Source: Bartonella machadoae
Lineage (GTDB): Bacteria > Pseudomonadota > Alphaproteobacteria > Rhizobiales > Rhizobiaceae
Length of the DNA: 64,000 nt
Assembly (NCBI RefSeq): GCF_022559585.1
Contig: NZ_CP087114.1
Location: 723,095-787,094 of the forward strand
Direction: 5' to 3'
Under the pieces are notes generated by a model that did not search any database, had not been told where the DNA came from, and saw nothing but the letters and a program-made list of their open reading frames with translations. The stretch's first letter is position 1. Each line of letters opens with the position of its first letter. The position numbers and the translations under genes were made by a program. Positions 16,983-25,650 of the stretch are shown piece after piece.

Positions 16983-17450
16983 ATGGCAATTTTTAGAGAT
17001 CTGTTCTTAACAAAACGTAAAAAACCGCAGAAAAAGTTTATTGCAACGGCAAGAGGGCATGCCCCATGGGGATTAGGAGTTAGTGAATGTTTTTACAATC
17101 TTTACGAGTATGAGGATGGCTCTAGAGAATATGAGGAATTGCAAGGTGGACAATATCACGAGATACCTCAAAATGCAGATTACAGTACCAAAGCGCAAGT
17201 GAAAGCATGGCTATACGGTGGTAACATACCAACATCAGTATTGAATTACGAAGCATTGATAGACGAAATAAACAAAACGATACCGAAGCAAGGTTATGAA
17301 CCATTGGTTTGTAAAATTACAGATGATGGTGAGGTAAGTTATTCACATTCACATGCTTATGATATCGATAAGGAACTGGAAAAAGCGCTTGATATTCAAT
17401 TGGGTAAAAAACAAAATGAAAAAAACGTGTTGACAATAAAACACGAATAG
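16983..17450 (+). CDS. Prophage protein of unknown function
   Basis: 155 residues (begins MAIFRDLFLTKRKKPQKK). A basic N-terminus is followed by a mixed alpha/beta segment; no membrane segment and no recognised motif. It stands alone between the replication genes and the antirepressor. Confidence 0.5.
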   Translation: MAIFRDLFLTKRKKPQKKFIATARGHAPWGLGVSECFYNLYEYEDGSREYEELQGGQYHEIPQNADYSTKAQVKAWLYGGNIPTSVLNYEALIDEINKTIPKQGYEPLVCKITDDGEVSYSHSHAYDIDKELEKALDIQLGKKQNEKNVLTIKHE

Positions 17451-17579
17451 GATATTTGCGAATCATACATTCCAAAAACACTTTAAAAGCGGGAAAGTAT
17501 GATTCTCATCAATAATCTTTTTACCGCAAATTGTAAAGTGTTTTTCTCATAATGTGCTTGTAGCATATGATGAGGGGAT

Positions 17580-17666
17580 TGCCGGGTGTGTTTATGTCAT
17601 ACAAGACCCTTTCGAGGGGAAAGCATAACAATGCACGTTCCGCTGTGTGTTTTGGAGCGCCCGGCA
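17580..17666 (+). ncRNA. C4-like structured leader RNA, copy 1 (before antirepressor gene)
   Basis: Outer stem TGCCGGGTGT (17580-17589) with GCGCCCGGCA (17657-17666); inner stem TTATGT with GCATAA around a CCC/GGGG hairpin; then a hairpin with the variable loop and a CATTCT/AGAGTG hairpin further downstream. The fold matches the other four copies, and the outer stem shows compensatory changes (TGCCGGG/CCCGGCA against TCGGG/CCCGA). Unlike the other copies, its variable loop (GTTCCGCT) has no clear match to the downstream ribosome-binding site. In phages P1/P7 a C4 RNA controls the antirepressor gene, and an antirepressor follows here. Confidence 0.6.
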
Positions 17667-17714
17667 TTCTTTGAGAGTGTTAATCAAAAACAATTAATAT
17701 CGCAAGGTGAAATT

Positions 17715-18461
17715 ATGACTAATTTAATTTACTTCAATAACAATCAAATTGATAATCAAAACAAATTTAACGATTCAACAGTTCAAACCATGTCGAGTAT
17801 TGAAATTGCAGAATTGTGTGGTAAACGGCATGACCATGTTATGCGTGATATCAAGAAAATGCTTGAAGAACTTAGCGCCCCCAAATTTGGGGTGGCGGAT
17901 TTTTTAGGCAGTTATATTGATGAACAAAAGAAACCACGCCCTTGTTATTACCTTCCAAAGCGTGAGTGTTTAATTCTTGTCTCAGGTTATAGCACAGCAT
18001 TAAGAGCAAAGATAATTGACCGATGGCAACAATTAGAACAGCAAGTAGCAGCACCGCAAATCGATTACTCTAGTCCACAAGCAATGATGGGATTTTTGAA
18101 TTATTTACAAGGGCAAATAGATCAAAAAGATAACGTGATTGCAGAATTAGAACCAAAGGCAATGGCTCTTGAACACTTGCAACGTTCAGATGGCTTATTT
18201 GGTATTATAGAGGCAGCTAAAGTATTAGAAGTAAAACCTAAGGACTTAAGTGATTACTTAAGAAGATATGGATGGGCTTATAGAAGGGGACCAGGCAGCC
18301 CATTATTACCTTATCAAGATAAAATCCAAAAAGGTCTGATGGATTGCACGACCATCATGATTCAAAAGCCAGATGGTACAGAAAAGTTGCTACCATCAAC
18401 TAAAATAACGTCAAAAGGATTGGCTTGCTTAAGAGAAGAACTTTACGGAAAATCGCAATAA
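17715..18461 (+). CDS. Phage antirepressor, Rha-type N-terminus with KilAC-like C-terminus
   Basis: 248 residues from the ATG at 17715 (Shine-Dalgarno CAAGGTG); upstream in-frame ATGs fall inside the structured leader and are not used. Residues 20-115 match phage regulatory protein Rha (MSSIEIAELCGKRHDHVMRDIKKML, YYLPKRECLILVSGYSTALRAKIIDRW). Residues 150-245 match the KilAC antirepressor domain (GLFGIIEAAKVLEVKPKDLSDYLRRYGWAYRR, ITSKGLACLREEL). It probably inactivates the lysogeny repressor. Preceded by a C4-like RNA, the arrangement used by P1/P7 for antirepressor control. Confidence 0.85.
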   Translation: MTNLIYFNNNQIDNQNKFNDSTVQTMSSIEIAELCGKRHDHVMRDIKKMLEELSAPKFGVADFLGSYIDEQKKPRPCYYLPKRECLILVSGYSTALRAKIIDRWQQLEQQVAAPQIDYSSPQAMMGFLNYLQGQIDQKDNVIAELEPKAMALEHLQRSDGLFGIIEAAKVLEVKPKDLSDYLRRYGWAYRRGPGSPLLPYQDKIQKGLMDCTTIMIQKPDGTEKLLPSTKITSKGLACLREELYGKSQ

Positions 18462-18623
18462 TTTTTAAAAACTCATATTGACATTAACAACCCCTTATGT
18501 TAACAGAATCACAAGTGCTTCAAAAACACGAAAATCACAAGCGGGTTAATCACGATAAGATTATTCCCCTGCTTTTAAAATACTGATTGTCTTTTATGCT
18601 ATTATTAGCATATATTGGTTACA

Positions 18624-18704
18624 TCGGGTGTGGTTATGCCATACAATACCCTTTCATGGGGAAAGCATAACGACGGACTTGTGACCGTGTTTTTGAGCGC
18701 CCGA
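18624..18704 (+). ncRNA. C4-like structured leader RNA, copy 2
   Basis: Outer stem TCGGGTGT (18624-18631) with GCGCCCGA (18697-18704); inner stem GTTATGC (18633-18639) with GCATAAC (18665-18671). The CGG/CCG hairpin (18674-18687) has loop ACTTGTGA. Loop CTTGTGA (18678-18684) can pair with TTACAAG (18738-18744; six Watson-Crick pairs and one G-U), which sits directly on the Shine-Dalgarno AAGAAAGG of the gene at 18758. The stem-loop GCCCTTATAGGG lies in between. Confidence 0.72.
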
Positions 18705-18757
18705 TGCCCTTATAGGGTTTTAAATCAAAAACGCATTTTACAAGAAAGGTTTTTCCA

Positions 18758-19063
18758 ATGGAAAACAACGAATTCAATATAACAACTGATTTTTTATGCA
18801 ATCTATGGATGGCTGTGTTTAAGGAAGTTAACAGTAATTATACTGAAGATCAATATAGCGATGCTTTAGTAGAACTTATGTCTGATATTGAAAAAGTTTT
18901 GGTTTTAAAATTACAAAACGAAATTCCAAATGTTGCAAAAGTCTTAGCAATTATTACAGAGTTTGGTAAATCTGAACCAATGCAATCAATAGCTAAATTG
19001 TTGAAAGTTTATAGCCCTGATATCAGTGATGATAATGTACACCATATAAACAAAGCAGCATAA
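18758..19063 (+). CDS. Small acidic prophage protein of unknown function under C4-like control
   Basis: 101 residues (begins MENNEFNITTDFLCNLWMAV), helical, acidic, no signal peptide. Its ribosome-binding site is the predicted target of the C4-like RNA just upstream. It is followed by the GC-rich hairpin at 19069-19083. I do not recognise the family. By analogy with icd/ant of P1, genes behind C4 RNAs act when the lysogenic state is released. Confidence 0.55.
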   Translation: MENNEFNITTDFLCNLWMAVFKEVNSNYTEDQYSDALVELMSDIEKVLVLKLQNEIPNVAKVLAIITEFGKSEPMQSIAKLLKVYSPDISDDNVHHINKAA

Positions 19064-19920
19064 ATAACGGCGCGGGGGGCGCCTTTCTTAGTGCAAAAAA
19101 AAGCCGTGTCATATAACGACGCGGCTTTAAGTTTAAGAAAAAGGAGGTATAAAAAAAAGAGAAAAAAACTATAATCAGTTTATACACAAAATGCATAAAA
19201 GATTCAAGAGTCTAGAACAAAAAAACCGTACCAAAATGAATTGATACGGCATTTCTGCAAAAACCATTTTACACAAGAAAAATAACAATGACCACAAACA
19301 AATTACATATTTTGTGTAAAAACGCAATATTGTTTTTATCAATTTGTATCTCAAAATGAATTATGCTACTGTTAATTCGCAACGTTTATAGCGTTGCATT
19401 TTTAGCCGCTCTTTAGGTTAAAATACTATCCCCTTTAAGAATGAAGCCGTGCCAATTAGTTTTGACACGGCTTTCTTTTGCAATACATGTTGGTTCCCTA
19501 ATTATATAACTAAATTGTGGATAAAAAACAAGTTTATTCTTATCATATTGTACTTTTAAAAAGAGTGTGATATCGTGAAAACATTAAGAAATTGACTAGC
19601 CTTGTTATGTTTTTACATGACAGGGCTTTTTTGTATCTCATCATTATGATGTTGTGTTTTGATTAAAATGATGCTATTTAAAAACTGCGAAACTCAAAAT
19701 GATTTTGTCTGTTTGATAAGGCAAGGCTCTATTTAGGCGGCGTTTTTATAACGTTGCCTTTTTTATTGTGCAATTGCATAAAATAAAACCGTGCCAAAAT
19801 TAATTGGCACGGTTCTATCCTATCTTTGTTGATCCGTAAATAATCAACCATAATATGGCACATTCTGTATAAAAACGCAAGAATTTATACTAAAAAATGT
19901 GTCTATTTAAAACTTCACAA
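19064..19920. other. Non-coding region with a cluster of terminator-like hairpins
   Basis: No gene. At least six hairpins are seen: GGCGC/GCGCC followed by TTTCTT (19069-19089); AAAGCCGTGTC...GACGCGGCTTT (about 19100-19129); CCGTACC...TGATACGG (about 19230); GCAACG...CGTTGC followed by TTTTTAG (about 19379-19404); AAGCCGTGCC...GACACGGCTTTCTTTT (about 19444-19478); CTAGCCTTG...CAGGGCTTTTTT (about 19595-19632); and AACCGTGCC...GGCACGGTT (about 19788-19814). The last ones repeat as degenerate units about 340 nt apart. The same AAGCCG hairpin recurs at the left end of each island. Confidence 0.5.
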
Positions 19921-19925
19921 AGCAA

Positions 19926-20231
19926 TTAGCAATCGCTGGCTTTCTTTAAGACCTCACTCATACGCATACGCCAGTCTTTACCTTGTGCCTTAAAAAAAGC
20001 AATAACTTTAGAGTCAAGACGTAAGGTAATTGCTTCTTTTGGAGATGCAACTGGAGGGCGTCCTCGTTTGCGACGCTCGTTATTTACATATTTAAAAAAG
20101 GAAACTGGTAAAACTTCTTTAGCTGGTTTTAAACGTGCAAGTTCTTCATCTGTGAGTGGTGGCGAGTTCACAGCCTCCCAATCTTCTTTTGTGTAATACC
20201 GTTCTTTTTTAAAGGTTTTTTTGATAGTCAT
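19926..20231 (-). CDS. brnA: BrnA-like antitoxin
   Basis: 101 residues from the ATG at 20231 (MTIKKTFKKERYY). The C-terminus carries the BrnA-type ribbon-helix-helix segment RRKRGRPPVASPKEAITLRLDSKVIAFFKAQGKDWRMRMSEVLKKA, which binds its own promoter. It overlaps the toxin gene upstream by 23 nt, the usual toxin-first order of brnTA. Confidence 0.85.
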   Translation of the reverse strand: MTIKKTFKKERYYTKEDWEAVNSPPLTDEELARLKPAKEVLPVSFFKYVNNERRKRGRPPVASPKEAITLRLDSKVIAFFKAQGKDWRMRMSEVLKKASDC

Positions 20232-20475
20232 TGAAAACCTCTCTTTCTTTCTTATTGGCACGACGAAAACTGATAACAGATATCGCTTCAGTGCCAAGTT
20301 GTGCAAAGATAACAACCGTTGTTCCATCAGCAAAACGTCCAATAGCTTTCATACGATTTGAATACGTTGCATCAATAAAAGCATGTTCCCACTCAAAGTA
20401 AATCACATCGGCAAAATCCAACCCATGTTTATCAATGTTTAAAACTCTTTTAGGTTCATCCCATACTATTTTCAT
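20209..20475 (-). CDS. brnT: BrnT-like ribonuclease toxin
   Basis: 88 residues from the ATG at 20475 (MKIVWDEPKRVLNIDKHGLDF), preferred over 20490 because it matches the BrnT (DUF497) N-terminus. Motifs: WDEPKRVLNIDKHGLDFADV, RMKAIGRFADGTTVVIFAQ, ISVISFRRANKKEREVF. BrnT is a RelE-fold RNase neutralised by BrnA; the pair was first characterised in Brucella. It may act as a stability or abortive-infection module of the prophage. Confidence 0.88.
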   Translation of the reverse strand: MKIVWDEPKRVLNIDKHGLDFADVIYFEWEHAFIDATYSNRMKAIGRFADGTTVVIFAQLGTEAISVISFRRANKKEREVFNDYQKNL

Positions 20476-20593
20476 ATATTTTGTGTACACTAAAAATAAG
20501 ATTTTGTCAATAAATTATTGAAAATATTGAAAAAATAATAAAACTATACTATAATTACATACATAATAGGTACATATCTAATGGAATTGATAA

Positions 20594-21037
20594 ATGCTTA
20601 ATAAGGCAATTTTAATTGGCTATCTCGGTGCCAATCCCGACAGCAAAACAATGCAGAATGGTACTGAGGTGGTTAATTTTCGTATCGCAACATGCGAAAG
20701 CTATACAGACAAAAGCACTAACAAAAAAGTAGAGAAAACAGAATGGCATTCAGTTGTGGTGTTTAATCAACACTTAGCAAAGATTGCGCTTCAGTATCTC
20801 AATAAAGGCAGTAAAGTCTATATTGAAGGGCAGATACAAACCCGAAAATGGCAAGATAAAAATGGTATTGACCGTTATACAACAGAAATTGTTTTACCTC
20901 ATTACAGAGGGGATTTAAAGCTTTTAGACAGCAAAAATGATGATGATCAAGAGCGCGTATCATCACCGTACGATAGAAGCTATCAACGCCCTCTTGATAT
21001 GCCTAGAAATGCTTTAAATGATCAAGTTCCTTTTTAA
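20594..21037 (+). CDS. ssb: Single-stranded DNA-binding protein
   Basis: 147 residues: OB-fold core (LNKAILIGYLGANPDSKTMQNG, VVNFRIATCESYTDKST, EWHSVVVFNQHLAKIALQYLNKGSKVYIEGQI, KWQDKNGIDRYTTEIV) and the short acidic-tip-like end DQVPF. It is complete: E1 is inserted exactly at its TAA stop. Without E1 the next prophage gene (36502) would begin 14 nt after this stop. Confidence 0.92.
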   Translation: MLNKAILIGYLGANPDSKTMQNGTEVVNFRIATCESYTDKSTNKKVEKTEWHSVVVFNQHLAKIALQYLNKGSKVYIEGQIQTRKWQDKNGIDRYTTEIVLPHYRGDLKLLDSKNDDDQERVSSPYDRSYQRPLDMPRNALNDQVPF

Positions 21038-21040
21038 TGA

Positions 21041-21905
21041 TAAAGAGGATAATGAAGAAAAACACAATAAAATCAGTACATTAAGTGCATTTATTTTATA
21101 TGAATCCACCTATGAATCCACACTTTTATGCACGATTCAATTGATCATTTTTTATAAACAATAGCCATCTATAAACAGAGCATAAAAAGCAAATCATGAT
21201 GCCAATGTTATAACATATGAGAGCATTCAAATAAAATGCAAAGCAGTTATCATTCATAACATCTCATAAATTTTACAAGACGTTTTTATCACATAATCGC
21301 ATTGTTAAAACGCAATTGAATATGAGGGCTTGTTCAAATGCAGATACTTGAAACGTTCTTTAAGAGGTTAATCCAAATTTGGATTGAGTGATTAGGGTCT
21401 CCTCAAAAATGAGGGCACCTTTTTTCATAAGCAGAGAGAAGTTGAGAGATAACATAATTAAACGCAGATGTTTAAAAGAGAGCTCTATAGCTGTTTTTTG
21501 TTTTATGAGAGATTGCTTTAAAAACCAACGCTTGCTTTTGATTGACTTGATATAACTTTACAAAGCGTTTTGAGAAGGTGCTTTCTTTCAAATTGACCAC
21601 CTCAAAAATGAGGGCATTGTTATGAAGAGGTTTTAAATCATTACAGAACTAACATGTTTTTTCATTCAAATGTGATGATCTAAAAGAACGCTTTCATATA
21701 TATTATTTTGGATAAGTTTTTATAAAGCGAATACAAAGCTTGCAATATAATACGTCTTGTATATATGTGCTTATAACTCCTTAGAGTGATGATTGATTCA
21801 ACATGAGAGATATGAAAGCCGCGTCACGTAAAAATGGCACGGCTTTCTTTTTTGCACTCTTGTCTTTTGAAATGGTATAAAACCAACGCCCCCCGCATTT
21901 GGTAT
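21041..21905. other. Non-coding left end of island E1
   Basis: AT-rich and without genes. Much of it is shared with 38762-39530 and 56649-57608, starting with a conserved block TTTATTTTATATGAATCCAC. It contains two copies of TCAAAAATGAGGGCA (about 21404 and 21600). A hairpin AAAGCCGCGTCAC...GGCACGGCTTT (about 21812-21845) with a T-run on the plus strand lies 60 nt past the last beta-helix gene and may work in both directions. Confidence 0.5.
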
Positions 21906-22688
21906 TTATTCTTCAGTATCAATAATCTCTATAAGAATATCGCTCTTATTAACCTCCTTATTTTTTGGAACCTCTCTTATCTCACTTTTTCGATTAAGTT
22001 TTGCACGCCCACAAGCACGACCAAAGACCTTGATAGTATGAGAAACCTGAGCTTTTCCATAAACAGAGCCATAAATTTGCGCACAGCCACTTACTTTTGC
22101 ATAGTCATAAACCTTGCCATAAATCTTTGCACGGCTATTAACAACAGCATAGCCATAAACATGCGCATAACTAAAAAGACAAGCAGAGCCTAACACTCTA
22201 GCGTTGCCATAAAGCCTTGCATATTCAAAAAGATAACTATTATGAAAAAGATGCGCATTGCCATAAACATGGGCTTCAATTGAAACGCGGCTATTGCCAT
22301 AGACACGAGCCTTGCCATAAACATAGCCCGCCACATGCGCACTATCATAAACAAATGCATTGTCATAAATTTTTGCATATTGAGAAATAAACACCTTATC
22401 ATGCACCTGAGCATTGCCATAGACAAGACCACAAATTTGCGCATTGCCTCGTATTTTTGCATTGTCATAAACACGGGCATGTTTATAAACCAATGCATTA
22501 TCATAAACCCAGCAAAGACCGTTATGAGAAAGATTTTCTTCCTTTTCAATAAAGCCACCGAGTTGACCAGCCTTGACATCAGAAAAGCTTTTTAAAGCCT
22601 GAATGCGATAAAGCGTTGTAATTTTTTGTGTAATTTTATCTTTCAGTTGTTTTGTTTCATTAGTTAGTTTGTATTTTTTAGACATCAT
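21906..22688 (-). CDS. Hexapeptide-repeat (beta-helix-like) protein, E1 gene 5
   Basis: 260 residues from the ATG at 22688 (MMSKKYKLTNETK). Cap domain 1-60 (TLYRIQALKSFSDVKAGQLGGFIEKEENLSHNGLCWVYDNA), then about 28 repeats of (I/V)-Y-G-N-A-x to about residue 225, and a polar tail (KSEIREVPKNKEVNKSDILIEIIDTEE). No signal peptide, so probably cytoplasmic. Last gene of a five-gene operon on the minus strand. Nearly identical copies are found in E2 (39531) and E3 (57609). Function unknown. Confidence 0.7.
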   Translation of the reverse strand: MMSKKYKLTNETKQLKDKITQKITTLYRIQALKSFSDVKAGQLGGFIEKEENLSHNGLCWVYDNALVYKHARVYDNAKIRGNAQICGLVYGNAQVHDKVFISQYAKIYDNAFVYDSAHVAGYVYGKARVYGNSRVSIEAHVYGNAHLFHNSYLFEYARLYGNARVLGSACLFSYAHVYGYAVVNSRAKIYGKVYDYAKVSGCAQIYGSVYGKAQVSHTIKVFGRACGRAKLNRKSEIREVPKNKEVNKSDILIEIIDTEE

Positions 22689-22761
22689 AAAACCCCTCAC
22701 AATCTCTTTTGTGAAAAAAGTTGCATGGAAAATGTTGGAAAAATGGAATGACCGCGGCGCT

Positions 22762-23274
22762 TTAAAGCTTTAAAAAGGCTTTATTACGCAGCCAGATGAT
22801 TTTTATTTCATTATCGGAAAGCAATTCGATATAAGACCTTGTTTCAATATCATCGCGCGTTTTTTCTAAAATCATAACAATGCCGTGACTATTAGCATTC
22901 TCATAAATATGAACATAATTGACGACACGGGCGTGATCATAAATTTGTGCATTACCATAGACATGGGCATGGTCATAAATGATCGATTTACCAAGAACGA
23001 TAGCATTGCCATAGACATAACCAGCGATAATAGCGTTATGATAGACCCTAGCATTCTCAGAAACACGACCTGAGTTTAAAACCAGAGCATTACCATAAAC
23101 CCAGCAATTGCCATCATGTGATAAGTTTTTTTCGTTTTCAATAAAGCCACCGAGTTGACCAGCCTTAACATCAGCAAAGTCTCTTAAAGATTTAATGCGA
23201 TAAAGGGTATGATTGTTTAATACACGCGTTTCATTTGTTAATTCATATTTTTTAGTTACAACTGTACTAGCCAT
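22762..23274 (-). CDS. Hexapeptide-repeat protein, E1 gene 4
   Basis: 170 residues from the ATG at 23274 (MASTVVTKKYELTNE). Cap (LYRIKSLRDFADVKAGQLGGFIENEKNLSHDGNCWVYGNA) followed by about 12 repeats and a non-repeat C-terminus (GIVMILEKTRDDIETRSYIELLSDNEIKIIWLRNKAF). Its counterparts at 40390 and 58465 share this tail, but start with a different N-terminus (MQKKFALTNETRLF), so cap ends have been exchanged between genes. Confidence 0.7.
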   Translation of the reverse strand: MASTVVTKKYELTNETRVLNNHTLYRIKSLRDFADVKAGQLGGFIENEKNLSHDGNCWVYGNALVLNSGRVSENARVYHNAIIAGYVYGNAIVLGKSIIYDHAHVYGNAQIYDHARVVNYVHIYENANSHGIVMILEKTRDDIETRSYIELLSDNEIKIIWLRNKAFLKL

Positions 23275-23329
23275 GAGAAAACCCAATCTAAATATTTAAT
23301 AAATTTTGAATGAAATGTTCTTTTAAAGA

Positions 23330-23354
23330 GGGGCGCCCCCCGCCGCGCCCGCGG
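23330..23354 (-). terminator. GC-rich intergenic hairpin, example of a recurrent element
   Basis: GGGCGC (23331-23336) and GCGCCC (23345-23350) form a strong hairpin in the gap between two repeat-protein genes, followed on the minus strand by CTCTTTAAA. The same element, with small changes, occurs at 24130-24148, 24892-24910 (weakened), about 42203-42224, 59870-59888 and 60461-60479. It may attenuate transcription between operon genes or stabilise 3' ends. Confidence 0.5.
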
Positions 23355-23360
23355 TGTTAT

Positions 23361-24077
23361 TTATGCTACTTGATTTTCAACAATCTTTACAACGTTATCA
23401 CCTTCATAAATTTCACAATCCTTAGGAATCCCATATGCATAGTAAGGATTTTGCTTGATATATGAGCAACCATCTCTTTTTAATATTGCATTGCCATGCA
23501 CCAAACCTCTAATGGTATGATAACCAGTCACTTTTGCATTGCCATAAACAGAACCGTAGACCTTAGTATAACCTCCCACACTAGCATTGCCATAAACAGA
23601 GCCATAAATTTTTGCAGCCCCATTAACAACGGCATTCTCATAAACTTTTGCCTTTACTTTAATACGAGCACTACCTGATACTTTTGCATTACCATAAACC
23701 CGCGCCTTATGATAAACTCATGCTTTATTGGAAATATGGGCATTGTCATAAACATGGGCATGAGGATAAACGCGGGTTTTGTCGCAGACATGGGCATTGC
23801 CATAGACCTGACCACAAACTTGCGAATTGCCTCGTATTTTTGCATTCTCATAAACACGGGCATGACCATAAACCCATGCATTATCATATACCCAGCAGTT
23901 GCCATCATGAGAGAGGTTATCTTCATTTTCAATAAAGCCCCCCAATTGACCAGCCTTTACATCATCAAAATCTCTTAATGCGCGAATGCGATAAAGTGTA
24001 TAATCATCCAATACACAGGTTTCATTTGTTAATTCATATTTTTTGGATACAATTTTAGATACATTTATAGTGGTCAT
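23361..24077 (-). pseudogene. Hexapeptide-repeat protein, E1 gene 3, interrupted by a stop codon
   Basis: The frame is continuous for 239 codons from MTTINVSKIVSKKYELTNE to the stop at 23361, except for one in-frame TGA at 23718-23720 (DNAHISNKA, stop, VYHKARVYGNAKV). A tryptophan codon TGG at this place would fit the repeat (A-W-V-Y), so a single G-to-A change probably killed the gene. The intact 119-residue N-terminal product could still be made. Confidence 0.7.
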
Positions 24078-24158
24078 AGGTAAGTTCCCAATCTAAATAA
24101 TGGATTAAATTTGAATGAAGTTTAAAGAGGGGCGCCCCCGCCGCGCCCGTGGTGTTAT

Positions 24159-24842
24159 TTACGCAGCGTCTTTTATGGTCTGATCACAAATTTTGATTTT
24201 ACCATTCAATTTTTTTGTATCTATATATGAATTACCAAAAACACTCACTTTATTGCAAATGTATGTACCACCTGTAATTTTAGCATTGTCATAAATACAA
24301 GCATCATCACAAACCACAGCAAAAAACCAAACTTGTGCGTTACCAAAAATCTTTGCATTCCCATAAGCTTGCGCATAGCCAGTTAGTAAAGCGTTCTCAT
24401 AAATTTTTGCATTGCCTTTTATAACAGCCCTGTCAGAAACTTCAGAATTATTCAAAACACAGGCATGATTGTAAACAAAAGCCCTTCCCAAAACCCTAGC
24501 ATTATCAGCAATTTTTGCATTGTCATAAATTTTTGCACAATCAAAAACCTTTGCATTGTCACAAACCGTTGCATTATCGAAAACGCTAGCATAATTGAAA
24601 ATTTGCGCATTATCAGACACGACGCCATTGTCAGCAACCCACGCATCATCATAAACCCAGCAGTTACCATCATGAGAGAGATTATTTTCATTCTCAATAA
24701 AACCACCCAATTGACCAGCCTTGACATCAGAAAAATCTCTTAAAGCACGAATGCGATAAAGGGTACGATTACCAACGACATGCGTTTCATTTGTTAATTC
24801 ATATTTTTTGGATACAATTTTAGATACAGTTTTAGTGGTCAT
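24159..24842 (-). CDS. Hexapeptide-repeat protein, E1 gene 2
   Basis: 227 residues (MTTKTVSKIVSKKYELTNETHVV). Cap, then about 24 repeats dominated by (I/V/F)-x-D-N-A-x (VSDNAQIFNYASVFDNATVCDNAKVFDCAKIYDNAKI), ending in SYIDTKKLNGKIKICDQTIKDAA. Aspartate replaces glycine in many repeats, making this member more acidic. Its repeats resemble the first half of the double protein at 40976. Confidence 0.7.
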   Translation of the reverse strand: MTTKTVSKIVSKKYELTNETHVVGNRTLYRIRALRDFSDVKAGQLGGFIENENNLSHDGNCWVYDDAWVADNGVVSDNAQIFNYASVFDNATVCDNAKVFDCAKIYDNAKIADNARVLGRAFVYNHACVLNNSEVSDRAVIKGNAKIYENALLTGYAQAYGNAKIFGNAQVWFFAVVCDDACIYDNAKITGGTYICNKVSVFGNSYIDTKKLNGKIKICDQTIKDAA

Positions 24843-24921
24843 AGGGAGCTCCTAATCTAATAATCGATAAAATTTGAATGAAGTTTAAAGAGGGGCACCC
24901 CCGCAGCGCCCGTGGTGTTAT

Positions 24922-25650
24922 TTACGCAGCTTGATTTTCATCTTCAGAATTGCAATCATATTGGTAATCATCATCATAACCATAATCATCATAATATTCG
25001 TGACGATAATAATCATCTTCACTACCCAATTCCGGATATGCCTCGTCCCAAATATGATCATCAGCAGTTAAAGAGGCAGCACTATGTACATAAGAATTGC
25101 CTGAGATAAGAGCCCCACAAACCATGGCATCATCAAAGACACGGGAATCATCACAAATGTGAGAAGCGCCACTTATTTTTGCATTGCCACCGACATGGGC
25201 ATTATCACATATGACAGCATCATCAGAAACATGGGCATAATTCGTTACAGAGGCGTTATCATAAATTTTTGCATTCCCTTCAATTGCAACAGCATTTTGC
25301 ACATGGGCATTGCCATAAAGTTTTGCATTGCCTTTTATTGTACGACCTTCAAAAATAGCATTTCCATAAATTTTTGCCTTGCCATAAACGTCGACAAAAT
25401 AACCTTTTATTTTTGCATTTCCAAAAACACGAGCCTTTTCAAAGACACGAGCCTGATCATAAACCCAGCAGTCCCCATCATGAGAGAGATTACTTTCCTT
25501 TTCGATATACCCCCCAAGGTCACCTTTTTTGACATCAGCAAAGTCTTTTAAAGCACGGATACGGTATAATAAGTGACCATTAACGCATTGCATATCATAT
25601 GTGAATTCATATTTTTTGGATGATGTTTTCTTATTAACAGTAGCATTCAT
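24922..25650 (-). CDS. Hexapeptide-repeat protein with acidic C-terminus, E1 gene 1
   Basis: 242 residues (MNATVNKKTSSKKYEFTYDM). Cap (LLYRIRALKDFADVKKGDLGGYIEKESNLSHDGDCWVYDQA), about 22 repeats, then a strongly acidic Tyr/Asp-rich tail (about residues 200-242: EDDYYRHEYYDDYGYDDDYQYD). First gene of the operon; its ribosome-binding site AACTAGGAG is the predicted target of the C4-like RNA immediately upstream. A near-identical gene lies at 42233 in E2. Confidence 0.72.
   Translation of the reverse strand: MNATVNKKTSSKKYEFTYDMQCVNGHLLYRIRALKDFADVKKGDLGGYIEKESNLSHDGDCWVYDQARVFEKARVFGNAKIKGYFVDVYGKAKIYGNAIFEGRTIKGNAKLYGNAHVQNAVAIEGNAKIYDNASVTNYAHVSDDAVICDNAHVGGNAKISGASHICDDSRVFDDAMVCGALISGNSYVHSAASLTADDHIWDEAYPELGSEDDYYRHEYYDDYGYDDDYQYDCNSEDENQAA

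Noticed and set aside
17586-17714. Open frames running through the leader RNAs (for example MCLCHTRPF... at 17586 and MCLHHTIPLL... at 43096), like proteins often annotated as Icd-like or Ash
   Set aside because: Aligning the copies shows single-base length changes that shift the frame while stems and loop/target pairs are kept, so selection acts on the RNA. The downstream starts have better ribosome-binding sites.
22335-22595. Plus-strand frames opposite the beta-helix genes (also near 23709, 24465, 25159, 40513, 41177, 42470, 59440, 60775)
   Set aside because: They are by-products of the repeat composition on the other strand (Ile/Asn-rich wording) and lack start signals and independent conservation.
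21906-25650. Regular short repeats at DNA level (CATAAAC-TGGGCATTGCC-like words), reminiscent of a CRISPR array or minisatellite
   Set aside because: The period is 18 nt, is in frame with the hexapeptide pattern, and the words vary; there are no constant repeats with unique spacers.
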